DNA of 64,000 nt from JBFWVR01 sp050246635 (GCA_050246635.1 JBFWVR010000001.1:496001-560000); one strand, 5' to 3'. Shown: positions 8,012 through 17,266, numbered from the stretch's first letter. Program-made: numbers and translations. Notes: generated by a model not told the origin, from the sequence alone.

Positions 8012-10465
8012 CTATTCCGGGCGGAGGGCAGTCACGGGATCCACGCGACTGGCGCGGAGTGCCGGGATCATCGTCGCGAGTAACGTGACGGCGGCGACGA
8101 TCGCGGCCGCGGCCAGGAGCACGAGCGGATCGGACGCGCGCATCTCGTAGACGCGACTGGCGACCAGCCGGCCCCCGGCATAGGCGCCAGCCAGGCCCAG
8201 GACGATCCCGGCCACCGCCAGGATCTGTCCCCGGCGCATCACGAGCTGGACGACCTGCCGCGCCGACGCGCCAATCGCCATGCGTGTCGCGATCTCCTCA
8301 CGCCGCTCGGTCGTGGCGTAGGCGATCACGCCGTAGATGCCGATCGCCGCCAGCGCGAGCGCCAGCGCGCCGAAGACCAGCATCAGCGCCATGCCCAGGC
8401 GCTGCCCGCCGAGTGTCTCCGCGATGACTGCCGGGGCCGTCGTGAAGGTCACCATCATCAGGGGATCGAACGCGGAGAGTGACGATCGGAGACCGGACTC
8501 GAGCGCGCGGGGGTCGCCGGCCCGGGCCGTTGCCACAATCGTCTGCCGCACCAGCGGGAACAGCTGGGTCGAGACCGTGTAGAAGCAGGGGTCGGGTGCC
8601 GCGCCGAGTGACGCGTACGGGATGTCGTCCACCACGCCGATGATGTCGCGCATCGTGTTCGGGTTCGGCGCGGGCAGGCCGAACGCGAACGACGTGGCAA
8701 GGGGATCGCGTGCCCCGAGGAACCGGCGGACGAAGGCCTGGTTCACGATTGCGACGGGGCGCGTGTCACGCCGGTCGGCATCCGTGAAGAGCCGTCCCGA
8801 CACGAGGTGCACGCCCATCGCTTCGAGGAACCCAGGCGTGACGTTCCGCAGGAACGCGTTCATCGGGTTCGCGGGATCCCACACCTCCCCCTGAACGCCC
8901 ACGATCAGCGTGCCGTCGCGATTGGGCTGCAGCGGGAAGGTCTGCGCGCCGCCGGCCATGGCGACACCCGGCACGTCGCGCACCCGGCGCACCAGCTCAT
9001 CGGCCCATGCGAACACTTCGTCGAGCTTCCGTGGATCGAAGGTCCGTCCGGGCCGTACGGCCATCACCAGCCGGCCATCGGGAGGGTACCCGGGATTGAC
9101 GGCAGCCAGCCGCGAGAACCCCTGCACCATCCAGCCCGCGCCGGCGGTGAGCACGACGGCCAGCGCGATCTCGACGACGATGAGCGCGGACATGGAGCGG
9201 GAGGTGGCGCGGCCTGGCGAGGTGCTGCGCCCACTCTCGTTCATCAGCGTCCGAACGTCGACGGTGGCCAGCCGCCAGGAGGGCGCCAGCCCCATCACGA
9301 GCACGCTGAACACCAGCACCGCCGCGGTGAAGGCCAGCACCGTGCCGTCGAACGGCACCGACTCCAGTCGCGGCAGCGTCGACGCGCCGAAGACGAGCAG
9401 CAGGCGGACCCCGGCATAGGCCAGGGCGAGGCCTGCAACAGCCCCGGCGGCGCCGAGCATGGCAGCCTCGGTGAGCATCTGCCGCACGAGCTGCCCGCGG
9501 GACGCGCCGAGCGCAGACCGGACGGCGAGCTCACGGGTGCGCGCGGCGCCGCGGGCCAGCAGCAGGTTCATCACGTTGACGCAGGCCAGGAGCAGCAGCA
9601 GGATGGTCGCGCCGAGCACGATGAGCAGCATCGGGCCCAGATCGCCGACGATGGCGGTGGCGAGAGGCCGCATGATGAAGACGCGATTGACGTCGGTGGG
9701 GCTCGTGCGCGCCTGCTCGGCGAGCAGGACGTCGGCACGCGCGCGCAGCGCGTCCAGGTCCGTGCCGGGCCGCGTGCGCAGGATGATGTCGAGCCCGTGC
9801 CCGAAGTCCTGCGGGTTGGTGCGGGCCGACACCCAGATGTCCGTGCCATGCGGCAGGTCCATGTCCGGCGCGGCGACGCCGGCGACACGGACGCCCGTCG
9901 GCATCTCGACGAGCCGAATGCTCTTCCCGACGATGTCGGGATCGCTCCCGAACATGGCCGTCCACAGGTGGTGAGAGAGGATGACCGCGCTCGGCGCGCC
10001 CGGACCGAGCGGGACGTGATCCTCGTGCGTGAAGCCCGGGCCGAGCACCAGCGGCAGGCCGAGCACGTCGAAGAAGCCCTCGGTGACGCCGTTGACCAGC
10101 ACGCTCACCGGCTGCCCATCGTCGCCGATGAGCGCGGCCTCCTGCGGTTGCGCGGAGAGGCCGGCGACGCCATCGATCGGCAGGCTGCTGTTCTGGAGCA
10201 GGCCGAGGTTGAGCGGGGAGAGCAGGCCGCTCGTCACCTGGCCGGTGGTGAGGCGGCTCCGTACACTGACGAGCTGGTCGGGTGCCGCATATGGCAGCGG
10301 CCGGAGCAGGGTGGCGTTGACGGTGCTGAAGAGGGCGGTCGTGGCGCCGATGCCGATGCCCAGGGTGAGGAGCGCGACCGCGGTAAAGCCAGGCGCGGCG
10401 CGCAGGCTGCGTGCGCCGTACCGGAGATCCGACGCGAGCGACTCCAGCCTGGGGACGGCAGCCAC
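8012..10465 (-). CDS. ADOP-type ABC transporter permease (MacB/FtsX superfamily)
   Basis: An 817-residue inner-membrane permease of the Acidobacterial duplicated orphan permease type. It has two copies of a unit made of a transmembrane helix, a MacB-like periplasmic domain and FtsX three-helix bundles. The first unit opens SDLRYGARSLRAAPGFTAVALLTLGIGIGATTALFSTVN and carries TMs near residues 20-45, 270-290, 320-345 and 370-390. The second repeats from about residue 415 (IVVEIALAVVLTAGAGW), ending with TMs near 690, 740 and 780 and the tail MIPALRASRVDPVTALRPE. GTG start at 10465. No ATPase gene is adjacent, as is usual for ADOPs. Substrate unknown. Confidence 0.92.
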   Translation of the reverse strand: MAAVPRLESLASDLRYGARSLRAAPGFTAVALLTLGIGIGATTALFSTVNATLLRPLPYAAPDQLVSVRSRLTTGQVTSGLLSPLNLGLLQNSSLPIDGVAGLSAQPQEAALIGDDGQPVSVLVNGVTEGFFDVLGLPLVLGPGFTHEDHVPLGPGAPSAVILSHHLWTAMFGSDPDIVGKSIRLVEMPTGVRVAGVAAPDMDLPHGTDIWVSARTNPQDFGHGLDIILRTRPGTDLDALRARADVLLAEQARTSPTDVNRVFIMRPLATAIVGDLGPMLLIVLGATILLLLLACVNVMNLLLARGAARTRELAVRSALGASRGQLVRQMLTEAAMLGAAGAVAGLALAYAGVRLLLVFGASTLPRLESVPFDGTVLAFTAAVLVFSVLVMGLAPSWRLATVDVRTLMNESGRSTSPGRATSRSMSALIVVEIALAVVLTAGAGWMVQGFSRLAAVNPGYPPDGRLVMAVRPGRTFDPRKLDEVFAWADELVRRVRDVPGVAMAGGAQTFPLQPNRDGTLIVGVQGEVWDPANPMNAFLRNVTPGFLEAMGVHLVSGRLFTDADRRDTRPVAIVNQAFVRRFLGARDPLATSFAFGLPAPNPNTMRDIIGVVDDIPYASLGAAPDPCFYTVSTQLFPLVRQTIVATARAGDPRALESGLRSSLSAFDPLMMVTFTTAPAVIAETLGGQRLGMALMLVFGALALALAAIGIYGVIAYATTERREEIATRMAIGASARQVVQLVMRRGQILAVAGIVLGLAGAYAGGRLVASRVYEMRASDPLVLLAAAAIVAAVTLLATMIPALRASRVDPVTALRPE

Positions 10466-10535
10466 TGTCCGGTCGTTATAGCAGAACGCCGGGGTCGCGG
10501 ATATCTTCTAGTGCAACCTTTTGTCAGGAAACGCG

Positions 10536-10852
10536 ATACACGGAGAGCACGGAAGTCACACGATCCACGGATTACACGGTTTACACGGGACACACGGAAG
10601 ACACAGAACACACGGGACGCACCGATTGCACACACCTAATCCACGGATTACACGGATTACACGGATTACACGGATTGCAGGGAGTGCAGGGGACAGGACA
10701 ACGGCGTACGGAAGAACGGGAAAGGTGGCGACTGTGCCCAGATGTCCCGGGTGCTTCGTAATCCCATGTCCGCCGTGTGCTCCGTGTGCTCCGTGTGCTC
10801 CGTGTCCTCCGTGTCCTCCGTGTTTTCCGTGTCCTCCGTGTTCTCCGTGTCC
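10536..10852. repeat. Large facing pair of CACGGA / TCCGTG arrays
   Basis: This 402-base gap (10466-10867) is mostly repeat. A left array (10536-10690) mixes CACGGAGAG, CACGGATTA and CACGGAAGA words; a right array (10766-10852) runs in the opposite sense with about ten near-perfect TCCGTGTGC/TCCGTGTCC 9-mers. The intervening 75 bases are unique. The right array abuts the start of the VOC gene and stays open in its frame as Cys-Ser-Val and Ser-Ser-Val repeats. Confidence 0.88.
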
Positions 10853-10867
10853 GACGCAGGGATTGAC

Positions 10868-11248
10868 ATGATACGGACGTGGACGATCATCGGCGTGGCG
10901 GACGTGCCGGCCAGCTTCAGTTGGTACCAGAGGCTCCTGGGCCAGGCCCCCACGAGCCCGGCGCACGACTACTTCGGGCAGATCTGTGATGCGGACGGCA
11001 CCGTGCTGCTCTGCCTCCATGCGTGGGGTGCGCACGAGCATCCGTCGTTGACCAGCCCCGCGACGGCGACACCCGGGAACGGGTTGCTGCTGTTCTTCCG
11101 GGTGGACGACTACGAGGCCGGGCTCGAACGGGCACGGGCGCTCGTCGAACGGTTCGAGGAGGAGCCGCACCTCAACCCGAACACACGCACGATGGAGTTC
11201 TCGCTGCGGGATCCCGACGGCTACTACGTGACGATCAGCGCGATCTGA
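10868..11248 (+). CDS. VOC-superfamily (glyoxalase/bleomycin-resistance-like) protein
   Basis: A 126-residue single-domain vicinal-oxygen-chelate protein. It begins with the usual IIGVADVPASFSWYQRLLG segment, has a central CDADGTVLLCLH strand and ends with MEFSLRDPDGYYVTIS, which carries the metal or substrate residues in this family. The specific function (dioxygenase, isomerase or resistance) cannot be told. ATG 10868 is chosen; the frame is open upstream through the repeat array from 10742, which would add a low-complexity leader. It is convergent with the monooxygenase gene, with 8 bases between stop codons. Confidence 0.8.
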   Translation: MIRTWTIIGVADVPASFSWYQRLLGQAPTSPAHDYFGQICDADGTVLLCLHAWGAHEHPSLTSPATATPGNGLLLFFRVDDYEAGLERARALVERFEEEPHLNPNTRTMEFSLRDPDGYYVTISAI

Positions 11249-11256
11249 CGGCGCCG

Positions 11257-12852
11257 TCATGCGCGCAGGTGCAGACGGCGCAGCACGTTCGTCAGCATCG
11301 ATTCCGCCGCGGCCGTGGCGTCCGGCGTGCGCCATGCGACGAACCCGTCCGGGCGCACGAGCACGGCGCCGGCGTCACGGACGCCGTATCGTGCCGGCCA
11401 CTGCCTGCCGGAGTCGCCGAGGGCACAGCCCGTGCCGATCGTCTGGCAAGTCAGGGGCGGCCCGCTGCGGCGCGACAGCTTCCGGACCGCCTCGGCCCAG
11501 GGGCGCCCGCCCGCACCGGTGAGCAGCACGAATCCCGCGCCGAACAGGTCGTGAACCGGCACATCGGCCCCGTCCCGTGTCAGGACCATGTGCGGCGCCC
11601 GCGTGCCCGGCCGGCCGGAGAGGGCGTGCGCCGTGGCGAAGGGCGGCTGGCCCTGCTCACCTGGTTCGGACAACAGCGCGCCCTCCTCGTAGCGTTGGCC
11701 GAAGACGACGTCGTACTCGGCCACCTGCGGCACGGGTGCCGGCAGACGGCCCTGCGGATCCGCAAACCAGGCCTGGAGGCGTGCGAGCGCCTGCGCGAGC
11801 GAGTGCGCCGCGACCGGGCGCCGTTCCGTCTCGTAGGTGTCGAGCAGCGTGCGGTCGGCCTGCCCCTTGAGGACGAGCTCCAGCTTCCAGGCCAGGTTGT
11901 GCGCGTCATGAATGCCCGTGTTTCCGCCGAAAGCACCCGTTGGCGGCATGACATGCGCCGCGTCCCCGAGCAGGAACACGCGGTCCCGCCGGAAGGCGTC
12001 CGAGATCCACCCGGCCACCGACCACGCACGGGCATCCACCAGGTCGGCGCGCACAGTGTCTCGCCCCGCACCCTCCCGCACGAGCCGCAAGCAGCGCGCC
12101 GCGTCGAAGGCCTCCGGGCGGTCGCCGTGTTCGGGATCGTACTGGAGGGCCAGTACCCACGGGCCGCTCTCTCGTGGCGTGAAGGTGGCGTTGAGGGCAC
12201 TGACGAAGCAGGAGGTGAACCGCCGGCCTTGGAGGACCGGCTCGAGGTCCGTGTCGAACAGGAGATTCATCCAGTGCTGAAGCACGCCGGGGCCCGTCCG
12301 GCCGATGTCGAGGCGGTCCCGTACGGTGCCGTTGGCGCCGTCCGCGGCCACCACGTACGCGGCGCGCAGCGTGTGGTCGGTGCCGGACGCCACGCTGCGC
12401 ACGCGAGCCTCGACATGGTCGGCCTTCTGCGTGAGCGCCAGCAACTCCGTGCCGAATCGCACGTCTGCCCCGCATTGCTCCGCATGGGTGCGCAGGATCG
12501 GCTCGAGGACGTGCTGATCGCAGGTCGCGGGCCCGGTGGCGCCGAGGCCCGACACGTCGGGCCACGCCGAGTCCATCATCCACTGGATCTCGGGGTCCGC
12601 CAGCGTGCGGCCACGCGCAACGCCGCCGGCCTGCTGATCGCCGGTGCGGTGCGCGCGGACGTCGTCCTCGGCGCCCGCCTCGCGGAAGATCTCCATGCTG
12701 CGCGGCGAGATGCCCGAGAACTTGTACTGGATCGATGTGCGTGGATGTCGCTCGATGACGATGCAGCGCACGTCACGCCGCGCGAGCAGCAGCGCCATGG
12801 TCAGTCCATTCAGGCCGCCGCCGACAATGAGGACGGATGTGTCGAGATGCAT
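11257..12852 (-). CDS. FAD-dependent aromatic monooxygenase (PheA/TfdB-like)
   Basis: A 531-residue flavoprotein hydroxylase. The FAD-binding Rossmann motif VLIVGGGLNGLTMALLLA is at residues 7-24, and the second FAD motif RVFLLGDAAHVMPPTGAFG is near residue 285, followed by NTGIHDAHNLAWKL, as in phenol 2-monooxygenase-like enzymes. The C-terminal thioredoxin-like domain of the group is present (residues about 420-531). It probably hydroxylates an aromatic or polyketide substrate using NAD(P)H and O2. ATG 12852 is behind AGGAGG. It is the last gene of a three-gene leftward set with the YCII protein and a membrane protein, divergent from a MocR regulator. Confidence 0.88.
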   Translation of the reverse strand: MHLDTSVLIVGGGLNGLTMALLLARRDVRCIVIERHPRTSIQYKFSGISPRSMEIFREAGAEDDVRAHRTGDQQAGGVARGRTLADPEIQWMMDSAWPDVSGLGATGPATCDQHVLEPILRTHAEQCGADVRFGTELLALTQKADHVEARVRSVASGTDHTLRAAYVVAADGANGTVRDRLDIGRTGPGVLQHWMNLLFDTDLEPVLQGRRFTSCFVSALNATFTPRESGPWVLALQYDPEHGDRPEAFDAARCLRLVREGAGRDTVRADLVDARAWSVAGWISDAFRRDRVFLLGDAAHVMPPTGAFGGNTGIHDAHNLAWKLELVLKGQADRTLLDTYETERRPVAAHSLAQALARLQAWFADPQGRLPAPVPQVAEYDVVFGQRYEEGALLSEPGEQGQPPFATAHALSGRPGTRAPHMVLTRDGADVPVHDLFGAGFVLLTGAGGRPWAEAVRKLSRRSGPPLTCQTIGTGCALGDSGRQWPARYGVRDAGAVLVRPDGFVAWRTPDATAAAESMLTNVLRRLHLRA

Positions 12853-12916
12853 GCTGGGCCTCCTGGGCGTCCGTTGGAGCAGTCGCACGCGCCCGGGAGG
12901 CTCGGGCCGTGGCGTG

Positions 12917-13273
12917 TCAGTCGTGCCGGGTCTTCCACTCCGCGTCGTTGATCATGAGGATGGGCAGGATCTCGATGGCGCCCCCCGCCACCGCGCAGGG
13001 CGTGCCGGCCACGAGACGCACGGCTTCGTCGAGGCTGTCGGCCTCGATGATCGAAAGCCCCGCAAGCGGCACGTCGTGCGGCACGAACGGCTCGGGCGTG
13101 ACCACCGGCGTGCCATCCGAGGCGCGCACCGTCGTCACGGACGGCTCGACCGCGGCCATGAGCGCGCCTCGGTCACGCAGGCGCGCGTCCTGCTCGAGGA
13201 GCGTGTCCTGCGTGGCCCGGTCGAGGGCCTTCCAGTCGTGCGCGGCGCCGTAGGCGAGGCACAGGAACTTCAT
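12917..13273 (-). CDS. YCII-related (YciI-like) protein
   Basis: A 118-residue ferredoxin-fold protein of the YCII family, often paired with ECF sigma factors or redox operons in other bacteria. It opens MKFLCLAYGAAHDW and has the GLSIIEADSLDEAVRLVAGTPC block typical of the group, with a C-terminal AGGAIEILPI. Its start codon overlaps the stop of the upstream membrane-protein gene by four bases, indicating translational coupling. The monooxygenase follows after 64 bases. Exact function unknown. Confidence 0.85.
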   Translation of the reverse strand: MKFLCLAYGAAHDWKALDRATQDTLLEQDARLRDRGALMAAVEPSVTTVRASDGTPVVTPEPFVPHDVPLAGLSIIEADSLDEAVRLVAGTPCAVAGGAIEILPILMINDAEWKTRHD

Positions 13274-13803
13274 GCGACTCCTGTCCGGGGGAGGGCTGGC
13301 GGTCCGGCGGGGGCGCGGACTGCGCAGTGGGTGGCCACGGCAATGGGGATACCGATGCAGCCCATGTGGATCGCGACGCTCAGCGCGACCCACAGCGGAT
13401 CCGCCGAGCCAGGTCCGGCGGCGGAGAGCGGCACCACCACGTGGTTCATGACGACGTAGAGGCCCAGCCCGTACACCGCGCCGAACCGCAACGGCTGTCG
13501 TGCGAGCACGGGCCACCGGCGCGCGGCGACGAAATACACCCCCGCCATCGTCGTCGCGATGCCGAAGTGGAGGACGAGACCAAGCGCGGCCGTGGGGGCG
13601 CCGCCCCGGGCACTGCCAGGTCCAAGAAGGCCCGCGGCCACCGATTGGAGGATGCGCTGGAATGGCAGGCCGGCCCGCAGCCACCAGAACACCCACGCGT
13701 ACAGGATATCGAGCGTGCCGGCGACCATGCCGCCGGCCAGGACGAGCCTCCAGGCGCGAGCCTGGGACGTGGCGGGCGCGGCGCCGCCGCGAGCCGTCTC
13801 CAT
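13270..13803 (-). CDS. Small integral membrane protein, about four transmembrane helices
   Basis: A 177-residue membrane protein with predicted helices near residues 20-42 (LVLAGGMVAGTLDILYAWVFWWL), 70-92 (ALGLVLHFGIATTMAGVYFVAA), 104-125 (FGAVYGLGLYVVMNHVVVPL) and 138-160. It resembles the uncharacterised four-helix proteins often found beside YCII genes in Acidobacteriota and Proteobacteria. It is the first gene of the leftward operon, with a 4-base overlap into the YCII gene. No transport or enzymatic motif is visible. Confidence 0.75.
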   Translation of the reverse strand: METARGGAAPATSQARAWRLVLAGGMVAGTLDILYAWVFWWLRAGLPFQRILQSVAAGLLGPGSARGGAPTAALGLVLHFGIATTMAGVYFVAARRWPVLARQPLRFGAVYGLGLYVVMNHVVVPLSAAGPGSADPLWVALSVAIHMGCIGIPIAVATHCAVRAPAGPPALPRTGVA

Positions 13804-13838
13804 GTTCCGAGGATAAGGTGGGTGAATGGTCCGGTGAC

Positions 13839-13864
13839 AGTGCCAATTCCGCGCTAAAGTGCTA
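13839..13864 (+). promoter_or_regulatory. Direct repeat AGTGC(C/T)A, candidate MocR operator
   Basis: In the 80-base divergent gap between the membrane-protein operon and the MocR regulator, AGTGCCA (13839-13845) recurs as AGTGCTA (13858-13864), exactly 19 bases apart or about two helical turns. Direct repeats on one DNA face are the usual target of MocR/PdxR regulators. No binding evidence; inferred from position and spacing. Confidence 0.45.
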
Positions 13865-13883
13865 GTCCAATCATCGGGGCCGC

Positions 13884-15308
13884 ATGGAGTTACATGTCAG
13901 CCTGTCGGGCCGCCGCGACCTGAGCGGGGAGATCTACCGTCAAGTGCGTCGGGCGATTGCCGACGGACGGCTGCGTCCGGGAGAGGCGCTCCCGCCGACG
14001 CGCCATCTCGCGCGCCGGTTGTCGGTGTCGCGCATGACGGTGACGGTCGCCTACGAGCGACTCGCGTCCGAGGGGCTCGTGATTGCGCGCGTCGGGGCCG
14101 GCACCTTCGTCAGCGCGCACGCCGCGCGGCCGTCGGCCAGGCGGCCGCGCGAGTCGCGGCAGGTGCTGGCGGGGCGGGCGCTCTGGCAGGAGATTCCGCT
14201 GCCGGCCGCGTTCGGGCGGCTGGCACGCTACGACTTCCGGACAGGCATCCCCGACGCGACCTTGTTTCCCCATCGGGCCTGGAATCGCCTGGTCGCGCGG
14301 TGCCTGCGACGCACCGCGGTCACGGACGGCCTGTACCGGCATCCGGCCGGGCAGGGCGAGCTGCGGGCGGCCATTGCCCGGCACGTCGGCATCTCCCGGG
14401 GCGTCGCGGCCGAGGCGGACGACGTGACGATCACGAACGGCACGCAGCAGGCGCTGGACGTCCTGGCGCGGGTGCTGCTGGCACCCGGCGAGACCGTGGC
14501 AGTCGAAGATCCCGGCTACACCCCGCCTCGACGGCTGTTCCACACGCTCGGCCTGCGCGTCGTCGGCGTGCCCGTCGACGGCGACGGCCTCATCGTCGAC
14601 GCGATCCCGCGCGGCGTGCGCGCGGTCTACGTCACGCCGTCGCACCACTATCCGCTCGGGGTGTGCCTGTCGCTGGCCCGCCGGCAGGCGTTGCTCGCGT
14701 GGGCGGACCGGCACCACGCCGCGATCATCGAGGACGACTACGACAGCGAGTTCCGCTTCGGCGGCCGGCCGCTGGAGGCGCTCCAGACACTGGACGGCGC
14801 GGGCCGGGTGATCTACGTCGGCAGTTTCTCCAAGACGATGTTGCCGGGGTTGCGGCTGGGGTTCGTCGTGACGCCACCGTCACTCACGCCGGCGGTGCAT
14901 CGTGCGAAGTACGTGACCGACTGGCACACGCCAATCCTCGTGCAGGACGCCCTGGCGCGCTTCATCGACGATGGCGGCTTTGCCCGCCACGTGCGGCGCG
15001 TCAGCGCCGTGTATCGGGCGCGGCACGAGATGATCACGCGCGTGGTGGCCCGGGACTTCGCCGGCGTACTGGATCTCGTTCCCTCCAGCACCGGCCTGCA
15101 CGTCGCCGCGCGGGCCAGGCGCCTGACCGTCCAGCAGATCGAGGTGGCGCGGGCCCGCGCCGCCGAGGCTGGCGTGGCGGTGCAGCCACTCTCGATGTTC
15201 GCCGTCGGGCGCGCGCGCCTGCCAGGTGTCGTGCTCGGCTACGGAGCCATCGCGACCGCCGGGATCGAGGAGGGCTTGCGCCTCCTGCGGGCGTGTCTGC
15301 CGCTATGA
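13884..15308 (+). CDS. MocR/PdxR-type transcriptional regulator (GntR helix-turn-helix fused to aminotransferase domain)
   Basis: A 474-residue two-domain regulator. Residues about 10-75 are a GntR winged helix (EIYRQVRRAIADGRLRPGEALPPTRHLARRLSVSRMTV); residues about 110-470 are a fold-type I aminotransferase domain that binds PLP, with the Schiff-base lysine in GSFSKTMLPGLRLGFV near residue 317 and the cofactor aspartate region IEDDYDSEF. Proteins of this build sense PLP or an amino-donor ligand. It is divergent from the membrane protein-YCII-monooxygenase operon, its probable target, with a direct repeat between them. Its last bases overlap the convergent DinB gene by six. Confidence 0.92.
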   Translation: MELHVSLSGRRDLSGEIYRQVRRAIADGRLRPGEALPPTRHLARRLSVSRMTVTVAYERLASEGLVIARVGAGTFVSAHAARPSARRPRESRQVLAGRALWQEIPLPAAFGRLARYDFRTGIPDATLFPHRAWNRLVARCLRRTAVTDGLYRHPAGQGELRAAIARHVGISRGVAAEADDVTITNGTQQALDVLARVLLAPGETVAVEDPGYTPPRRLFHTLGLRVVGVPVDGDGLIVDAIPRGVRAVYVTPSHHYPLGVCLSLARRQALLAWADRHHAAIIEDDYDSEFRFGGRPLEALQTLDGAGRVIYVGSFSKTMLPGLRLGFVVTPPSLTPAVHRAKYVTDWHTPILVQDALARFIDDGGFARHVRRVSAVYRARHEMITRVVARDFAGVLDLVPSSTGLHVAARARRLTVQQIEVARARAAEAGVAVQPLSMFAVGRARLPGVVLGYGAIATAGIEEGLRLLRACLPL

Positions 15309-15809
15309 ACCCGGCTCGTCCGCGAGCGCGGCCGGCCAGGCCGCGTCGGGACGGCTCGCGACCCAGCGGATGAAGTCGGTGGCCGGAGGCGAGCCGCCGT
15401 GGTGGCGCAGCAGCCTGGCGCACTGGGCCCGGTGGCCGTGCGAGTGCAGGCACACCTGCGTGAGCGCCTGGGCGACGGTGCACTGGCCACCTGGGATGCG
15501 AGTGTCCTCCAGCATGCGGGCCAGGTCCCGGTCCGTGGCGGTCGCGAGCCATGAGGCTTCCTGGATCTGCGTCTGGCGGTAACGTTGGACGAGGGCCTCG
15601 AACGACGGCGCGGGCGCCGCCTCCTCGTCCTGGATGAATGGGTGCCCGAGCACCGCCAGCAGCCAGAAGCGGTTGGCGAGCAGGATGTGGTGTAACAGCG
15701 CCAGCAGCTCGGCGTCCGATGCCGCCGGCGGCGCCTCGCGCACGGCGGCCAGCAGCGCCGCGTTCGCGTACCCCTTGTGGGCGATCAGGTCGCGCAGCAT
15801 GTCCTGCAT
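15303..15809 (-). CDS. DinB-family protein
   Basis: A 168-residue DinB-fold protein starting at ATG 15809. The three likely metal-binding histidines are in LLHHILLANRFW (about residue 41), and in QVCLHSHGHRAQCARLL (about residues 128-132), the characteristic HxxxH-like spacing of the family. It ends inside the last six bases of the MocR gene. It is unrelated in detail to the DinB protein at 1298. Possible roles are thiol-transferase or detoxification activity; no evidence for one. Confidence 0.8.
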   Translation of the reverse strand: MQDMLRDLIAHKGYANAALLAAVREAPPAASDAELLALLHHILLANRFWLLAVLGHPFIQDEEAAPAPSFEALVQRYRQTQIQEASWLATATDRDLARMLEDTRIPGGQCTVAQALTQVCLHSHGHRAQCARLLRHHGGSPPATDFIRWVASRPDAAWPAALADEPGS

Positions 15810-15987
15810 GGCGGCATCATACCGCCCGTCTTCCGTCCCCGACGCTCTGGCGCAGCCGGTCCGACGTCAGGCTGGCGGCCAGATCGGGCGGTGGGCTTCT
15901 CTGTGTGTCGAGCCACGACGACGAAGGCCATTCACACCGCGTACGGCTTCGTGCGCTCGTGTGCTTCGTGGCCGGAAGTCCCGAGCC

Positions 15988-17223
15988 TCAGACTTCCTTC
16001 AAGCCGTGCCCCCGCACGAGCACGTAGCTGGCGACCAGCACGAGCGCGGAGCCGTTGAGCGCGAGCACGAGCGGGGCGGAGCCGAGCACCGTGACGAGCC
16101 AGCCCGCCACGAGGCCGCCGAGCGGGGACCCGCCGCGGAACGCGACCATGTAGATGCTGACGACACGGCCGCGGAGCTCGTGCGGGGCCAGGAGCTGCAC
16201 GAGCGAGGTGAGCAGCGAGAAGCACATCACGAGCATGCCGCCCGCGAAGAAGATGAGCAGGCTGCTCAGCCAGATCGCGCGTGAATAGGAGAACGCGATG
16301 ATCGCGAGGCCGAGGCCGGCCTGCAGCACCAGCAGGAGCTTGCCCATGTGCCGGTGTTTGCCGATCCAGGCCACGAGCAGCGCGCCGAGCACGGCGCCCG
16401 CCCCCGAGAACGTCATGAAGCGCGTGTAGAGCGCCACGTCCTGCTGGAAGACGTCGCGCGCGACGATGGGGAGGAAGGTGAGGAGCGGCAGCCCGAGGAA
16501 GGCCGACACGAAGCCGAGGATCGTCAGCGTGACGAGCGACGGCTCGGCCTGCACGTAGCGCAGCCCGCCCTTGAGCTGCGCCAGCATCTTCTCGGTGTGC
16601 ATCACCGGCACGTGCCGGATGCGCAGCGCGAGGATGGCGGCAATCACGAAGAGGAACGACACGCCGTTCAGCCCGAAGCACGCGACCATGCCCAGCGTGG
16701 CCAGCGCGACGCCGGCGACGAGCGGGCCGATGACGCGCGCCAGGTTGTACTGGATCGAGTTGAGCGCGATCGCGTTCGGCAGGTCCTTCTTGTCGATGAG
16801 CGACGGGATCAGCGACTGGTAGGCGGGGCCCCCGAAAGCCTGCGCGCAGCCGGTGAGGAACGAGAGGAGGAGGATGTAGGGGATGGCGGCGTGGTCGAAG
16901 TAGACCAGCGCGGCGAGCGTGAAGGCCGCCGTCATCTGGACGTACTGCGATCCCAGCATCATCTGCCGGCGGTCGCGGCGGTCCGCGACGACCCCGCCGA
17001 TGAGCGTGAAGAGCAGGATGGGCAACTCGCCGAGGAAGGCGTCGAGCCCGAGGTAGAACGCCGAGGCCGTGCTGGTCAGCGTGACGATGAGCCACGCCTG
17101 CGCCACCTTCTGCATCCAGGTGCCGATGCTCGACGTGAGGGCGCCGAACCAGAGGAGGCGAAAGTCGCGATAGGTGAGGGCCGCCGCGACACGGCGGCCA
17201 GCCTGGGAGACGAGCGCCAGCAA
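15988..17223 (-). CDS. MFS transporter (EntS/MFS_3-like exporter)
   Basis: A 411-residue, 12-helix major facilitator of the MFS_3 group. The N-terminal segment LTYRDFRLLWFGALTSSIGTWMQKVAQAWLIVTLT is the hallmark of this group, followed by GGVVADRRDRRQMM, the conserved loop 2-3 motif. Likely a proton-driven exporter of small hydrophobic compounds or siderophore-like molecules. It begins at a TTG (17223) behind CGAGGGG; no ATG exists close by. Divergent from imuA with 98 bases between. Repeat-type CTTCGTGG sequence lies just beyond its stop (15938-15972). Confidence 0.87.
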   Translation of the reverse strand: MLALVSQAGRRVAAALTYRDFRLLWFGALTSSIGTWMQKVAQAWLIVTLTSTASAFYLGLDAFLGELPILLFTLIGGVVADRRDRRQMMLGSQYVQMTAAFTLAALVYFDHAAIPYILLLSFLTGCAQAFGGPAYQSLIPSLIDKKDLPNAIALNSIQYNLARVIGPLVAGVALATLGMVACFGLNGVSFLFVIAAILALRIRHVPVMHTEKMLAQLKGGLRYVQAEPSLVTLTILGFVSAFLGLPLLTFLPIVARDVFQQDVALYTRFMTFSGAGAVLGALLVAWIGKHRHMGKLLLVLQAGLGLAIIAFSYSRAIWLSSLLIFFAGGMLVMCFSLLTSLVQLLAPHELRGRVVSIYMVAFRGGSPLGGLVAGWLVTVLGSAPLVLALNGSALVLVASYVLVRGHGLKEV

Positions 17224-17266
17224 AACCCCTCGATCTTAGTCAATTTCCGGCTGCGTCATACGTCTC

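Noticed and set aside
8807..10639. A 610-codon forward frame opposite the ADOP permease
   Set aside because: Shadow of the permease coding sequence; composition is typical of antisense frames in high-GC DNA.
10536..10852. CRISPR array
   Set aside because: The repeat words are contiguous or degenerate, with no regular spacers of 25-40 bases and no cas genes in the window.
11023..12951. A 642-codon forward frame across the VOC and monooxygenase genes
   Set aside because: Covers two genes with clear motifs in other frames and shows no domain of its own.
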